Positions 52,300 through 61,694 are shown, counted from the stretch's first letter. The stretch: 64,000 nt of DNA from Microbulbifer halophilus (GCF_026183675.1 NZ_JAPIVK010000001.1:1-64000), one strand, 5' to 3'. The notes: generated by a model from the letters alone, not told the origin. Made by a program: numbers and translations.

Positions 52300-54531
52300 T
52301 CAGGCCAACTCCGCCCGCACCGCGCGCGCCGCCTCCACCATATTCAGCAGCGACGAGCCCACCTCGGCCCAGTTGCGGGTCTTGAGGCCGCAGTCCGGGT
52401 TGACCCAGAGCCGCTCCGCCGGCACCGCCTCGGCGATTTTCTGCAGCCGCGCCACCAGTTCCTCGCGCTCGGGGACATTGGGCGAGTGGATATCGTAGAT
52501 ACCCGGGCCGATCTCGTTCGGGTAGCCGCCCTGCCCGCCGGCAAAGGCCTGTAACAAACGCAGATCCGAGCGCGCGGACTCGATGGTGATCACATCCGCA
52601 TCCAGCGCCACGATCGCGTCCATGATCGCGTTGAAGTTGCTGTAGCACATGTGGGTGTGGATCTGCGTTTCCGGTTTCACCTTGCTGCAGGTGTAGCGGA
52701 AGCAGGCCACCGCCCAGTCGAAATAGCCCTTGTGCTCGGACTCGCGCAGCGGCACGCCCTCGCGCAGTGCCGGCTCGTCGATCTGGATGATGCCGATATC
52801 CGCGGCCTCCAGATCGAGGACTTCCTGTCGCAGCGCCTTGGCAATCTGCAGGCAGCTCTCGCTGCGCGGGATGTCCTCGCGCGGGAAGGACCAGTTGAGG
52901 ATGGTCACGGGCCCGGTGAGCATGCCCTTGACCGGCTTCTTCGTCAGGCCCTGGGCGTAGGAGCTCCATTCAACTGTCATCGGCTGCGGCCGCGAAATAT
53001 CGCCGAAAATGATCGGCGGTTTCACGCAGCGGGAACCGTAGCTCTGCACCCAGCCGTTGCCGGTGTGCACGAAGCCGTCCAACTGCTCGCCGAAATACTC
53101 CACCATATCGTTGCGTTCCGCCTCTCCGTGCACTAGCACATCCAGGCCGAGGATTTCCTGGCGGCGCACCGCCTCGGCGATTTCCGCGCGCAGGTGGTCC
53201 AGATAGTCCTGTTCGGAAATCTCGCCACTGCGAAACTGGCGTCGCGTCTTGCGCAGCAGGTCGGTCTGCGGGAAGGAGCCGATGGTGGTGGTGGGCAGCA
53301 GCGGCAACTGCAGTTTCTCGCGCTGCAATGCGGCCCGCTCGGCGTAGGGCTGCGCGCGCCAGGTATCGGCCAGTTCTTCGGCGACAGAGGCGGACACGTC
53401 GGCATCGGCCGCCGGCGCAATCTCTGCATCGCTCTCGCCGTTCAGCAGCGATTGCAGTTGCTGCAGTTCGTCCAGTTTCTGGCGCGCGTAGGCCAATTTT
53501 TGCAACTGTTCGGGGGGAAGTTTCGTTTCCGTCTCCAGATCCACCGGGCTGTGCAGCAGCGAGCAACTGGCGGACAGCCACAGGCGCTCGCCCAGTTTTT
53601 CCGCCAGCGGCTGCAATTGGCGCTGCCATTTGCCCAGGTCGCCGCGCCAGATATTGCGGCCATTCAGCACGCCCACGGACAGCACCTGCTCCGCGCCCAG
53701 GGCATCGGCGGCTTCCGGCAGTTCCTCGGGCGCGCGCGCACAGTCGATATGTACACCGGCCACCGGCAGGCCGAACGCCAGGGTCAGGTTTTCCCGCAGC
53801 GGGGAGAAGTAGGTGGCCAGCAGCAGCTTGACCGGCGCGGCCGCATCCAGCTTTTGAAAGGCGGGGGCGAAGGCGTCGCGCCACTGGGCCGGCAGGTCCA
53901 GGCCCAGGATCGGCTCGTCGATCTGTACCCAGTCGACGCCGGCCTCAGCCAGTTGCTGCAGTAACTGCTCGTAGCAGGGCAGCAGTTTTTCCAGCAGCGC
54001 CAGGGCATCTCCCTCCGCGCGCCCCAGCCACAGGTATGTCAGCGGGCCTATCACCACCGGCTTGACCCTGTGTCCCTGCTTCTGCGCCTCGCACACTTCG
54101 TCGAGCAGCCAGTCGCTGTTCAGTTCGAAAGCCTGGTCGGCGGCAAACTCCGGCACCAGGTAGTGATAGTTGGTATCGAACCACTTGGTCATGGCGTTGG
54201 CCGCCACCGGCTCGCCGGACGGCGCGCGGCCGCGGGCCAGGCGGAAATACTGGTCCAGGCTGTTGTCGGCGGCACCTTCGCGAAAGCGCGCCGGCACGGC
54301 GCCGAACATCAGCGTGTGGTTCAGCACCTGGTCGTACCAGGCGAAATCACCCGCGGTGACGAAGTCCAGGCCGGCATCGCGCTGCGCCTGCCAGTTGGTC
54401 CGGCGCACCTCAGCGCCGGCTTTCAGGAGCTCCCGCTGGGAGATTTCGCCGCGCCAGTAGGCCTCCTGGGCCTTTTTCAGTTCGCGCTGCGCGCCGATGC
54501 GCGGGTAGCCGAGGATATGTGTCTGTGTCAT
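52300..54531 (-). CDS. metE: Cobalamin-independent methionine synthase
   Basis: A 743-residue cytoplasmic enzyme transferring a methyl group from 5-methyl-THF-polyglutamate to homocysteine. It has the two-barrel structure; N-terminal LGYPRIGAQRELKKA is typical. The zinc ligands lie in IHTHMCYSNFN (His and Cys), an intermediate Glu/Asp block IIQIDEPALREGVPLRE, and VNPDCGLKTRNW (Cys). Length is close to E. coli MetE (753). GGGGAA precedes the ATG by about six bases. It diverges from metR, as in many gammaproteobacteria, and is expected to be activated by MetR with homocysteine. Confidence 0.96.
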   Translation of the reverse strand: MTQTHILGYPRIGAQRELKKAQEAYWRGEISQRELLKAGAEVRRTNWQAQRDAGLDFVTAGDFAWYDQVLNHTLMFGAVPARFREGAADNSLDQYFRLARGRAPSGEPVAANAMTKWFDTNYHYLVPEFAADQAFELNSDWLLDEVCEAQKQGHRVKPVVIGPLTYLWLGRAEGDALALLEKLLPCYEQLLQQLAEAGVDWVQIDEPILGLDLPAQWRDAFAPAFQKLDAAAPVKLLLATYFSPLRENLTLAFGLPVAGVHIDCARAPEELPEAADALGAEQVLSVGVLNGRNIWRGDLGKWQRQLQPLAEKLGERLWLSASCSLLHSPVDLETETKLPPEQLQKLAYARQKLDELQQLQSLLNGESDAEIAPAADADVSASVAEELADTWRAQPYAERAALQREKLQLPLLPTTTIGSFPQTDLLRKTRRQFRSGEISEQDYLDHLRAEIAEAVRRQEILGLDVLVHGEAERNDMVEYFGEQLDGFVHTGNGWVQSYGSRCVKPPIIFGDISRPQPMTVEWSSYAQGLTKKPVKGMLTGPVTILNWSFPREDIPRSESCLQIAKALRQEVLDLEAADIGIIQIDEPALREGVPLRESEHKGYFDWAVACFRYTCSKVKPETQIHTHMCYSNFNAIMDAIVALDADVITIESARSDLRLLQAFAGGQGGYPNEIGPGIYDIHSPNVPEREELVARLQKIAEAVPAERLWVNPDCGLKTRNWAEVGSSLLNMVEAARAVRAELA

Positions 54532-54566
54532 CCGTATTCCCCAAAGTCGTTGATTCTCTGCATTGG

Positions 54567-54637
54567 ATCGTCATACCGGCGCAGGCCGGTATCCAGATCG
54601 GCCCCCACTGGATTCCGGCCTTCGCCGGAATGACGAT
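54567..54637. repeat. Inverted pair of ATNCCGGC hairpins in metE leader
   Basis: Bases 54567-54596 and 54608-54637 are inverted copies with three mismatches in 30. Each arm itself forms a hairpin: ATACCGGC-GCAG-GCCGGTAT on the left and ATTCCGGC-CTTC-GCCGGAAT on the right. The A/T swap is matched on both sides of the stem, so pairing is kept. The GTCATTCC..GGAAT type is a common proteobacterial intergenic repeat. It would lie in the metE 5' leader. Confidence 0.75.
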
Positions 54638-54661
54638 GTCGTCCTGGCGCCGGCGTTGCCG

Positions 54662-54774
54662 GCGCGCCCTCTCCCCCGGCCCCTCTGACTCGCGCCATCC
54701 CTGGCGCTCGCCCGCTTCGCGGGCGCCTTCGGCACCCAAATTTGATCCCGTCAAATTTGTCCCGGCGGGAGAGG
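54662..54774. repeat. 113-bp dispersed structured repeat, copy 2
   Basis: About 89% identical to 23341-23453. Hairpins here are GCGCC-ATCCCT-GGCGC and AAATTTGA-TCCCG-TCAAATTT; in the latter the closing pair A-T replaces C-G of the other copy. It lies between the metE start and the metR box, so a metE mRNA started near the box would carry it. Confidence 0.8.
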
Positions 54775-54823
54775 AGTGCCAAGGGTTGGCAATTCGGGGT
54801 TGATTCTGCGCCCATGGTGATAT

Positions 54824-54836
54824 TCAATCAATTTCA
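54824..54836 (-). promoter_or_regulatory. Candidate MetR box
   Basis: Read on the minus strand it is TGAAATTGATTGA, which matches the MetR consensus TGAANNTNNTTCA at every fixed position but one. It lies 34 bp upstream of the metR ATG in an AT-rich stretch between the divergent genes. Confidence 0.5.
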
Positions 54837-54869
54837 TATTTTTTGCCCAAAACATGAATATTTCTAAAG

Positions 54870-55796
54870 ATGATTGAATTGCGCCATTTGCGTGCCCTGA
54901 GCGTGCTGCGGGAGACCGGCAGCATGGTGCGCGCCGCCGAGCGGCTGCACCTCACCCAGTCGGCCCTGTCCCACCTGTTTCGCGAGCTGGAGGAGCGGCA
55001 CGAGCAGGCGCTGTTCGTGCGCAAGTCGCGGCCGCTGCGCTTTACCAGCGCCGGGCTGCGGCTGCTGCAGCTGGCGGACGAGGTGCTGCCGCGGGTGGCG
55101 GTGGCGCAGCGGGATCTCTCCAGGCTGGCCTCCGGCCAGGCCGGGCGGCTGAACATCGCCATCGAGTGCCACAGCTGCTATCAATGGCTGATGCCCACCC
55201 TGGACGCCTACCGGGACGACTGGCCGGAGGTGGAGCTGGACCTGTCCAGCGGCTTCCACTTTGCGCCGCTGCCGGCACTGGTGCGCGGTGACCTGGATCT
55301 GGTGGTAACCAGCAACCCGGACGAGTCGCTCAAGGGGGTGCACTACGAGCCGCTGTTCCGTTTCGAGATGTGCCTGGCCGTGAGCCGCCGACATCCACTG
55401 GCGGGCAGGCGCTGGGTATCGCCGGAAGACCTGGCAGATGAAGTGCAGATCACCTACCCGGTGGAGCGGGAGCGGCTGGATATCTTCCAGCACTTTCTCG
55501 ATCCCGCCGATGTGGAACCGGCGCATGTGCGCACGGCGGAACTGACGGTGATGATGGTGCAGCTGGTGGTCAGCGGCCGCGGCGTCTGCGCACTGCCGAA
55601 CTGGGCGCTGCACGACCATCTGCAGAAGGGGCAGAAAGGCCTGATCGCACAGCTGCAACTGGGGGAAAAGGGCCTGTGGAGCCAGCTCTATGCCGCCGTG
55701 CGCGAGGAAATGCTGGAACAGGCTTTTCTACGGGACTTTTTCGAGACGGCGCGCGCCACCTGCTTTGCCAACCTGAACGGGATTCGCGGCGTATGA
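54870..55796 (+). CDS. metR: LysR-family regulator MetR
   Basis: A 308-residue transcriptional activator. The winged helix-turn-helix (about 1-60) reads MIELRHLRALSVLRETGSMV, then AAERLHLTQSALSHLFRELE. The effector domain has the MetR-typical IAIECHSCYQWLMPTLDAYR near 95, which forms part of the homocysteine-binding region. It is divergent from metE, its main target, and an imperfect MetR box lies between them. Length agrees with E. coli MetR (317). The start follows the weak UCUAAAG sequence. Confidence 0.93.
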   Translation: MIELRHLRALSVLRETGSMVRAAERLHLTQSALSHLFRELEERHEQALFVRKSRPLRFTSAGLRLLQLADEVLPRVAVAQRDLSRLASGQAGRLNIAIECHSCYQWLMPTLDAYRDDWPEVELDLSSGFHFAPLPALVRGDLDLVVTSNPDESLKGVHYEPLFRFEMCLAVSRRHPLAGRRWVSPEDLADEVQITYPVERERLDIFQHFLDPADVEPAHVRTAELTVMMVQLVVSGRGVCALPNWALHDHLQKGQKGLIAQLQLGEKGLWSQLYAAVREEMLEQAFLRDFFETARATCFANLNGIRGV

Positions 55797-55870
55797 AGTA
55801 TCCGGGTTTCAATGGCAATCTGCATTCAGCTGCTGGCGCTGCCTATTCAATCAACGAATTCGACTGTAGA

Positions 55871-55930
55871 AGTTTGCTTGCAAGCGAATGCTTAAAGGAC
55901 CCCGGTCCTTTTGCCTGCAAGCAAGGTTCC
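55871..55930. repeat. 60-bp direct repeat, copy 1
   Basis: It shares GCAAGCGAATG, TTAAAGG, CCCCGGTC and CTGCAAG blocks in the same order and spacing with 56041-56099. Within it TTGCTTGCAAGCGAA and GGACCCCGGTCC are palindromic. Confidence 0.65.
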
Positions 55931-55937
55931 TATAGGC

Positions 55938-55964
55938 GTAGGGCGCGCCGCGCGCACCCTACCG
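55938..55964. repeat. GTGCGC-type palindrome
   Basis: GTAGGGCGCGCCGCGCGCAC followed by CCTAC is a near-perfect palindrome and a member of the same family as 39932-40002. Confidence 0.55.
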
Positions 55965-56040
55965 AACGGCAGCATTTTTTGCCGTGGATAAAACAGAAAT
56001 AGGACCGGGCCCGTTCAATCCATGGACTCGACCGCAGGCG

Positions 56041-56099
56041 CTTGCCTGCAAGCGAATGGTTAAAGGGCCCCGGTCTTTTGCGCCTGCAAGGAGGCTTCC
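56041..56099. repeat. 60-bp direct repeat, copy 2
   Basis: CTTGCCTGCAAGCGAATGGT and the following blocks repeat copy 1 with substitutions and small indels. It ends 15 bp before the deaD stop, on the transcript side. Confidence 0.65.
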
Positions 56100-56113
56100 A
56101 CAGGGAGCCCGGG

Positions 56114-57817
56114 TTATTTTCCGACTTTGCGTTTTTTCGGCTTGCCGCCGCCCTCTTTCAGGCGCGAAATTCGCATCTCCTTGCCGGCCACCCGCACTTT
56201 TTTCAGGTGCTGGAAGATTTCCTTCGGCATGCCCTCCGGAAGGTCCACGGTGGTATAGCCGGGGTAAATTTCGATGCGGCCGATATAGGAGCTGTCCAGG
56301 TCCACTTCGTTGGCGATGGCACCGACGATATTGCCGGGCTTCACACCGGCCTCGCGACCCACTTCGATGCGGAAACGCTCCAGGCCCTCGTCCGGCGGCG
56401 GCATTTTTTTGTCTTTTTCGTGACTGCTCTTCTTGCGCCCCCCTTCCTGAAAGTCGTCGCGTTGACGTTTCTCGCGCGGCTTGCGCTCCATCTCCCGGAT
56501 CAGCAGCGGCTGGTCGCCCTGGGCCATGGCAGCCAGGGCCGCCGCGACATCCAGCGGATCCGCCTCGTTGTGCGCCAGGTATTCCTCCACCAGTTGGCGG
56601 TAGGGCGCCAGGTCGGTATCGCCCTCGCGGGTGGCGGTAATGCGTTCGCGGAACCGCTGCATGCGCGCGCTGTTTACCTGGTCGGCGCTGGGCAACTCCA
56701 GTTGCTCGATGGGTTTCTTGGTGGCCTTTTCGATCACCCGCAGCATGCGCCGCTCCCGCGGCGTTACAAACAGGATCGCATCCCCCTCGCGGCCGGCGCG
56801 GCCAGTGCGGCCGATGCGGTGGATATAGGATTCGCTGTCGTAGGGGATGTCGTAGTTGATCACGTGGCTGATACGTTTCACGTCCAGGCCGCGGGCCGCC
56901 ACGTCGGTGGCGACGACGATATCCAGCTTGCCTTTCTTCAGCTTATCGATCACGGCCTCACGCAGGTTCTGCGCCATATCGCCGTTCAGTGCCGAACTGG
57001 CAAAACCGCGCGCGGCCAGTTTGTCCGCCAGTTCCACGGTACTGTTCTTGGTGCGCACGAAGATGATGGTGGCATCCACCGGCTCCGCCTCGAGGATGCG
57101 AGTGAGCGCGTCCAGCTTGTGCAGTCCGCCCACCGGCCAGTAGCGCTGGCGGATGGTCTCGGCGGTTTCGGTCTTCACGCGGATCTTCACTTCCGCCGGC
57201 TCGTGCAGGTGTTCGCGGGCGATGCGGGCGATAACCCTGGGCATGGTGGCGGAGAAGAGCGCTATCTGTCGCTCGTCCGGAATCTGCTCCAGCACCCACT
57301 CCACGTCGTCGATGAAGCCCATGCGCAGCATTTCGTCGGCCTCGTCCAGAACCAGGGTTTTCAGGCCGGAAAGATCCAGGGAACCGCGGCGCATATGGTC
57401 CATCACCCGCCCGGGCGTGCCCACCACCAGCTGTACGCCGCGCTTGAGCTGTTTCATCTGGCTGCGGTAATCGGCACCGCCGTAGATGGGGGCGACGTGA
57501 AAGCCTTTCAGGTGCGCGGCGTAGGACTGGCAGGCCTCGGCCACCTGTATCGCCAGCTCGCGGGTCGGCGCCAGCACCAGGGCCTGGGGGCGCTTGTCTT
57601 TCAGGTCCAGTTGCGCCAGCAGCGGCAGCGCGAAGGCCGCGGTCTTGCCGGTGCCGGTCTGCGCCTGGCCCAGCAGGTCGCGGCCCTCCAGCAGTGTGGG
57701 AATGGTCTGCGCCTGGATCGGCGATGGGGTTTCGTAACCCAGCTTTTCAACGGCACTGAGAATGTCGGCGGGCAGGCCCAGTTGGTCAAAGCCAACGGGC
57801 TCGGGGGTATCGGTCAT
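56114..57817 (-). CDS. deaD: DEAD-box ATP-dependent RNA helicase DeaD/CsdA
   Basis: A 567-residue RNA helicase for ribosome assembly and mRNA unwinding, often cold-induced. The Q-motif FDQLGLPADIL and GYETPSPIQAQTIP, Walker A AQTGTGKT, DEAD in VLDEADEMLRMGF, SAT (FSATMP) and HRIGRTGRAGREG (motif VI) are all present. The C-terminal ~80 residues are a DbpA-type RNA-binding domain (RIEVGREAGVKPGNIVGAIA) with a Lys-rich tail. The ATG at 57817 gives MTDTPEPVGF; a GTG four codons upstream is the alternative. The linker (about 430-470) is Lys/Arg/Glu-rich. Confidence 0.94.
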   Translation of the reverse strand: MTDTPEPVGFDQLGLPADILSAVEKLGYETPSPIQAQTIPTLLEGRDLLGQAQTGTGKTAAFALPLLAQLDLKDKRPQALVLAPTRELAIQVAEACQSYAAHLKGFHVAPIYGGADYRSQMKQLKRGVQLVVGTPGRVMDHMRRGSLDLSGLKTLVLDEADEMLRMGFIDDVEWVLEQIPDERQIALFSATMPRVIARIAREHLHEPAEVKIRVKTETAETIRQRYWPVGGLHKLDALTRILEAEPVDATIIFVRTKNSTVELADKLAARGFASSALNGDMAQNLREAVIDKLKKGKLDIVVATDVAARGLDVKRISHVINYDIPYDSESYIHRIGRTGRAGREGDAILFVTPRERRMLRVIEKATKKPIEQLELPSADQVNSARMQRFRERITATREGDTDLAPYRQLVEEYLAHNEADPLDVAAALAAMAQGDQPLLIREMERKPREKRQRDDFQEGGRKKSSHEKDKKMPPPDEGLERFRIEVGREAGVKPGNIVGAIANEVDLDSSYIGRIEIYPGYTTVDLPEGMPKEIFQHLKKVRVAGKEMRISRLKEGGGKPKKRKVGK

Positions 57818-57979
57818 TTCGGAATTCACTTGATGCGAGGCCTGTCTCTACAGGATAGAGGGAACAGCCGCGGCGGGGGTCAAAAGGCCGCGCAGTCTAG
57901 CAGGTTTGGGGGCCAAAGGCAGTATACTTTTTAAGCATATCTACCTGTGGCGCCAGGGTGAATAGAGCCAAAAACATCT

Positions 57980-59713
57980 CTACGGATGGAAAGGGAACAC
58001 GATCGGCAGCAGAAACAGCACGGTAATACTGTAGGCAATAGAAAGCGGCAAGCCGGCGCGAGCAAAGTCCCTCAGGTGGTACCCCCCGAGGTTCTGCACC
58101 ATCAGATTGGTCTGGTAACCGAAGGGCGTCAGAAAGCTGGCGCTGGCCCCATAGGCCACGGCCATGATGAAAGGCATCCAGTTGACACCGAAGCTCTCGG
58201 CCAAGCTCCAGGCCAGGGGAAAGATCAATGCCGCGGCAGCATTGTTGGTCATCAACTCCGTAAACGCCAGGGTCAGCAGGAATATCCCGACCAGTGCCGC
58301 CATTGGCCCCCAGCCTTCTACCAGGTTGCGCAGGCCGCCGGCCAGGGTATTCGCGAGGCCGCTGCCGCTGAAGGCCTCTGCCAGTACCAGCGCGCTGGCG
58401 ATGATGACCCAGATCTGGAAGGGAAAACGCCGCTGCAACTCCGCGGTGGTGACGATACCCAGGCCCACCATGCCACCCAACAAAACCACCAGCCCCTTGA
58501 GCAGTGAGAAATACCCCAACGCCGCACCCGACACAACGGCGGCAAAGCCCAGGCCTAGCAGCCAGTTGTCCCGCAGCGAGAGCTGTCGCTGCACTTTGTT
58601 GCCGCTGATCACGTAGAAGTTTTTATCAATATTCAAGTGGTGGCGAAAGTCTGCACCCACCGCCAGTAGTAGTGAATCGCCGGCGTGCAGCTCCATATCC
58701 CCCAGCTTGCCGGACAGCTTCTCACCGCCCCGGCGAATAGCCACTACCGCGGCGTCGAAGCGGGTTCGGAAATTACAACTTTTCAGGGTCTGGCCAATGA
58801 TGCTGGAGCTGGGCGCTATCACCACTTCGGTGAGATTGAGATCCAGGGTTTCATCTTCCAGGGCGAAAAGGCGTAGGCCATCGATTTCCTGCAGGCGGCC
58901 GAGGTCGCGCACATCACCGCTGAATATCAGTTTGTCCCCCGAGCGCACCACTTCGGTGGGCGCCACCGGGCTGATCACCTGCCCCGCTCGCACGATTTCA
59001 ATCAGGTAGAGGGTTTCCAACTGGCGCAGGCCGTTCTGCTCCACCGACTTGCCGTGCAACGGGGAATTTTCCACCACTTCCGCTTCCAGAAGATACTCCG
59101 CCGCGGGTTCCTCCACCGCTTCCCCCTCGGGCAGCAGGCGGTTACACAGCAACATTACCACGAGCCCCACCAGCGCCGCGGCGAGGCCGATGGGAAAGAA
59201 GGCAAAAAAATCCAGTCCGGGCAGGCCCCGGTCCAGCACAAAGCTGTTGACGATGAGGTTGGTGGAAGTGCCGATTAGCGTGAGGGTACCGCCGAGGACG
59301 GCAGCGTAGGAGAGTGGCAGCAGCAGTTTCACCGCCGGGAGGTGCCGCTGGGCTTTGACACTGGAAGCCAGCGCCGCCACTACTGCGGTGTTGTTCAGGA
59401 AAGCGGAACAAAGCGCCGTGGCACCGGTGAGGCGCAACAGGCTTCCGCGCAGGGAACCATCGATCAGCCCGGTGGAGATGGCGCGCAGCCAACGCGCCTT
59501 CTCCAGCCCCACAGAGGCCAGCAGCAGTGCAACCAGCGTAACCAGCCCCGGGTTGGCGACCTTCTGCAACACGGATTCCGCGGGTACCAGGCCCAACAGG
59601 AAGCAGCTCCCGGCGGCAGCGAAAAAGACCATGGAGGCGCGGAAACGGGTAAAAATGAGCGCGACCACGACCAGAATAAAAATGCCGGCAACGAGGAGCT
59701 GGGGAAAAATCAT
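57980..59713 (-). CDS. SLC13/DASS family transporter with two TrkA-C domains
   Basis: A 577-residue inner membrane transporter with about ten hydrophobic helices split by a cytoplasmic insert (about 200-370) carrying two TrkA-C/RCK_C-like domains (NSPLHGKSVEQNGLRQLETL, and APSSSIIGQTLKSCNFRTRF). Family motifs are ALCSAFLNNTAVVAA (about 103-117), LIGTSTNLIVNSF, and in the second half LMTNNAAAALIFPLAWSLAE and TPFGYQTNLMV. Proteins of this type move sulfate, di- or tricarboxylates with sodium. No context gene indicates which. It is monocistronic. Confidence 0.88.
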   Translation of the reverse strand: MIFPQLLVAGIFILVVVALIFTRFRASMVFFAAAGSCFLLGLVPAESVLQKVANPGLVTLVALLLASVGLEKARWLRAISTGLIDGSLRGSLLRLTGATALCSAFLNNTAVVAALASSVKAQRHLPAVKLLLPLSYAAVLGGTLTLIGTSTNLIVNSFVLDRGLPGLDFFAFFPIGLAAALVGLVVMLLCNRLLPEGEAVEEPAAEYLLEAEVVENSPLHGKSVEQNGLRQLETLYLIEIVRAGQVISPVAPTEVVRSGDKLIFSGDVRDLGRLQEIDGLRLFALEDETLDLNLTEVVIAPSSSIIGQTLKSCNFRTRFDAAVVAIRRGGEKLSGKLGDMELHAGDSLLLAVGADFRHHLNIDKNFYVISGNKVQRQLSLRDNWLLGLGFAAVVSGAALGYFSLLKGLVVLLGGMVGLGIVTTAELQRRFPFQIWVIIASALVLAEAFSGSGLANTLAGGLRNLVEGWGPMAALVGIFLLTLAFTELMTNNAAAALIFPLAWSLAESFGVNWMPFIMAVAYGASASFLTPFGYQTNLMVQNLGGYHLRDFARAGLPLSIAYSITVLFLLPIVFPFHP

Positions 59714-59846
59714 GGAATCTGGGCGCCGCTTTGGTCATCGAAAGGCGGATTATGCCAAATCTCACTCCCGCGGACACACAAAAGCACCGGGAACGCTTTT
59801 GGTCAGCTTCAGCTGTCCCGGAGGGTGAAGCTCAGGGATGTGCTTC

Positions 59847-59880
59847 AAAAAAAGGCCGCACTCTTTCGAGTGCGGCCTTT
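59847..59880 (-). terminator. Terminator after tRNA-Ala
   Basis: AAAGGCCGCACTC (59851-59863), loop TTTC, GAGTGCGGCCTTT (59868-59880) form a perfect 13-bp stem. On the minus strand it begins 8 bp after the tRNA 3' end and is followed by seven T. Confidence 0.88.
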
Positions 59881-59887
59881 TCGTGTT

Positions 59888-59963
59888 TGGTGGAGCCTAG
59901 CGGGATCGAACCGCTGACCTCAACACTGCCAGTGTTGCGCTCTCCCAGCTGAGCTAAGGCCCC
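59888..59963 (-). tRNA. tRNA-Ala (anticodon GGC)
   Basis: A complete 76-nt cloverleaf on the minus strand. The acceptor stem GGGGCCT pairs with AGGCTCC (one G-T type pair), GCTC/GAGC forms the D arm, and the anticodon loop CTGGCAG sits on the CAACA/TGTTG stem, giving anticodon GGC for alanine GCC/GCU codons. The T arm is AGCGG-TTCGATC-CCGCT, and CCA is encoded. It lies downstream of gltX on the same strand, an arrangement also seen in pseudomonads. Confidence 0.97.
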
Positions 59964-60218
59964 GAATTGTCTGCTTTCCGTCGAAAGCGGGGCGCATTTT
60001 AACAGCGCGCCGGCCCCTGTCAACTAGAAAAACAACTTTTTAATCAATTAGTTAGAGACTGGAGTGTCAGCTATTGTTCACGGGCCCTGCGGTCCGGCGC
60101 CGCTGGAGCTACGCGGTCCCGGGTGCGCGGTGCTCCGGCCCCGCAAGCGGGCCGATGACCCGCCCGGGCGAACACTGGGTTCGTCCCCGACATGGCCGGG
60201 GGTTCGACCAACCCGCAA
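59964..60218. other. Spacer between gltX and tRNA-Ala
   Basis: No gene is visible. The right part is very GC-rich. GGCGAAC-ACTG-GGTTCG near 60168-60185 resembles the GGGCGAAC/GTTCGCCC repeat. The AT-rich 60000-60060 segment could hold the tRNA promoter. Confidence 0.4.
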
Positions 60219-61694
60219 TCAGGCGAGAGTGGCGTATTCCTTTTCCCAGCGCTTCAGGACCTTTTTGCCGGCGCCGCCCAGCACGTCGATGGCGTGGCGC
60301 AGGCGGGCGCGGCTGAGGTCGGGACCGAGCAGGACCATGGCGTCCATTACCGAGAAGGAGGCCGTGGTGCCGCTGATGGCCACGAACAGGGGCGCGTTGA
60401 AGTCCTTTAATTTGATGTCCATGGCATTGGCCAAGGCCTTCATCGCCTGGAAGATGTCGTCCCTCTCCCAGGTGCGTAGGGCTTCCAGGCGCCAGAGGGC
60501 GAACTGCAGCAGTTTCTTCTGCTCGTCGGTTTCCAGTTTGTTGCCGCTGAAGCTGTCCCCGGTCAGCGGCAACTGGCCGGCGGCCAGGAAGCTGACCAGT
60601 GGGGCGAAGTCGCCGAAGGTCTCCATGCGGCCCTTGGCGTGGGGCAGCACCTTGAGCAGGTTATCGCGGTTGTAGAGCCAGTCCTGCAGGCGGTCCGCCA
60701 GTTGTTCGTCTTCCAGCTCGCGAATCCAGAGGCCGTTCAACCAGGATAGCTTCTCCACGTCGAACACCGGCCCGCCAAGGGATACGCGGTGGATATCGAA
60801 GTGCTCGAGCATTTCCTGCAGGGAGAATTTCTCGCGCTCGTCCGGCATGGACCAGCCCATGCGGCCCAGGTAGTTGAGCACCGCTTCGGGCATGAAGCCG
60901 GCGCGTTGGTAATAGAGGATGGAGGTGGGGTTCTTGCGCTTGGACAGCTTGGTCTTGTCCGGGTTGCGCAGCAGCGGCAGATGGCAGAGCACCGGCATCT
61001 CCCAGCCGAAGTATTCGTACAGCAACTTGTGCTTGGGCGCCGAGTTGATCCACTCCTCGCCGCGCACTACGTGGCTGATTTCCATCAGGTGGTCGTCCAC
61101 CACGTTGGCCAGGTGGTAGGTGGGCATGCCGTCGGACTTCAGCAGGATCTGCGCGTCCACCTGGGCCCAGTCGATTTCGATGGGGCCGCGCAGCAGGTCG
61201 TCCACAACGCAGGTGCCGCTCTCGGGCACCTTCATGCGTACCACGTAGGGCTCTCCGGCGGCCTTGCGCTTCTCCACCTCGTCTTCCGGCAGGGCCAGGT
61301 CGCTGGGTTTCAGCGCGGTGCGGCCGGCCTCGCGCAGCTCGTCGCGCAGTTGCTCCAGCTCTTCGCCCGTGCGGTAGCAGCGGAAGGCGTGGCCCTTTTC
61401 CACCAGCTCGTCGCAGTGCTTCTTGTAGATATCGCCGCGCTCGCTCTGGCGATAGGGGCCGTGGGCACCCCCAACGTCCGGCCCTTCCTGCCAGTCCAGC
61501 CCCAGCCAGCGCAGGCTGTCCAGAATGGCCTTTTCCGACTCCGGGGTGCTGCGCTGCCGGTCGGTATCCTCGATACGCAGCACGAACTCGCCGCCCTGGG
61601 CGCGGGCGAAGCACTGGTTGAACAGGGCGATATAGGCGGTCCCCACATGAGGATCGCCTGTGGGGGAAGGGGCAATTCGGGTTCTTACGGTCAT
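60219..61694 (-). CDS. gltX: Glutamyl-tRNA synthetase
   Basis: A 491-residue class I synthetase. From the ATG at 61694 it begins [20 protein letters not shown], so the HIGH motif is HVGT; the KMSKS motif is KLSKRK in [16 protein letters not shown]. The C-terminal anticodon-binding domain is complete and includes [14 protein letters not shown] and [19 protein letters not shown] segments. The length and C-terminus suggest it is the principal rather than a truncated tRNA-Glu Q-type enzyme. AGGTTGA precedes the start. It diverges from the pilus operon. Confidence 0.95.
   Translation of the reverse strand: MTVRTRIAPSPTGDPHVGTAYIALFNQCFARAQGGEFVLRIEDTDRQRSTPESEKAILDSLRWLGLDWQEGPDVGGAHGPYRQSERGDIYKKHCDELVEKGHAFRCYRTGEELEQLRDELREAGRTALKPSDLALPEDEVEKRKAAGEPYVVRMKVPESGTCVVDDLLRGPIEIDWAQVDAQILLKSDGMPTYHLANVVDDHLMEISHVVRGEEWINSAPKHKLLYEYFGWEMPVLCHLPLLRNPDKTKLSKRKNPTSILYYQRAGFMPEAVLNYLGRMGWSMPDEREKFSLQEMLEHFDIHRVSLGGPVFDVEKLSWLNGLWIRELEDEQLADRLQDWLYNRDNLLKVLPHAKGRMETFGDFAPLVSFLAAGQLPLTGDSFSGNKLETDEQKKLLQFALWRLEALRTWERDDIFQAMKALANAMDIKLKDFNAPLFVAISGTTASFSVMDAMVLLGPDLSRARLRHAIDVLGGAGKKVLKRWEKEYATLA

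Larger units (their letters stand above)
55797..56113. other. Repeat-rich gap between metR and deaD
   Basis: The two genes converge. The gap holds two copies of a ~60-bp repeat (55871-55930 and 56041-56099) and a GTGCGC-type palindrome (55938-55964). CGGCA-GCATTTTT-TGCCG near 55967-55984 is a weak stem. No gene is visible. Confidence 0.5.

Noticed and set aside
54532-54823. SAM or cobalamin riboswitch in the metE leader
   Set aside because: The structured sequence there is explained by dispersed repeats also found elsewhere; no B12-box or SAM aptamer core is visible.
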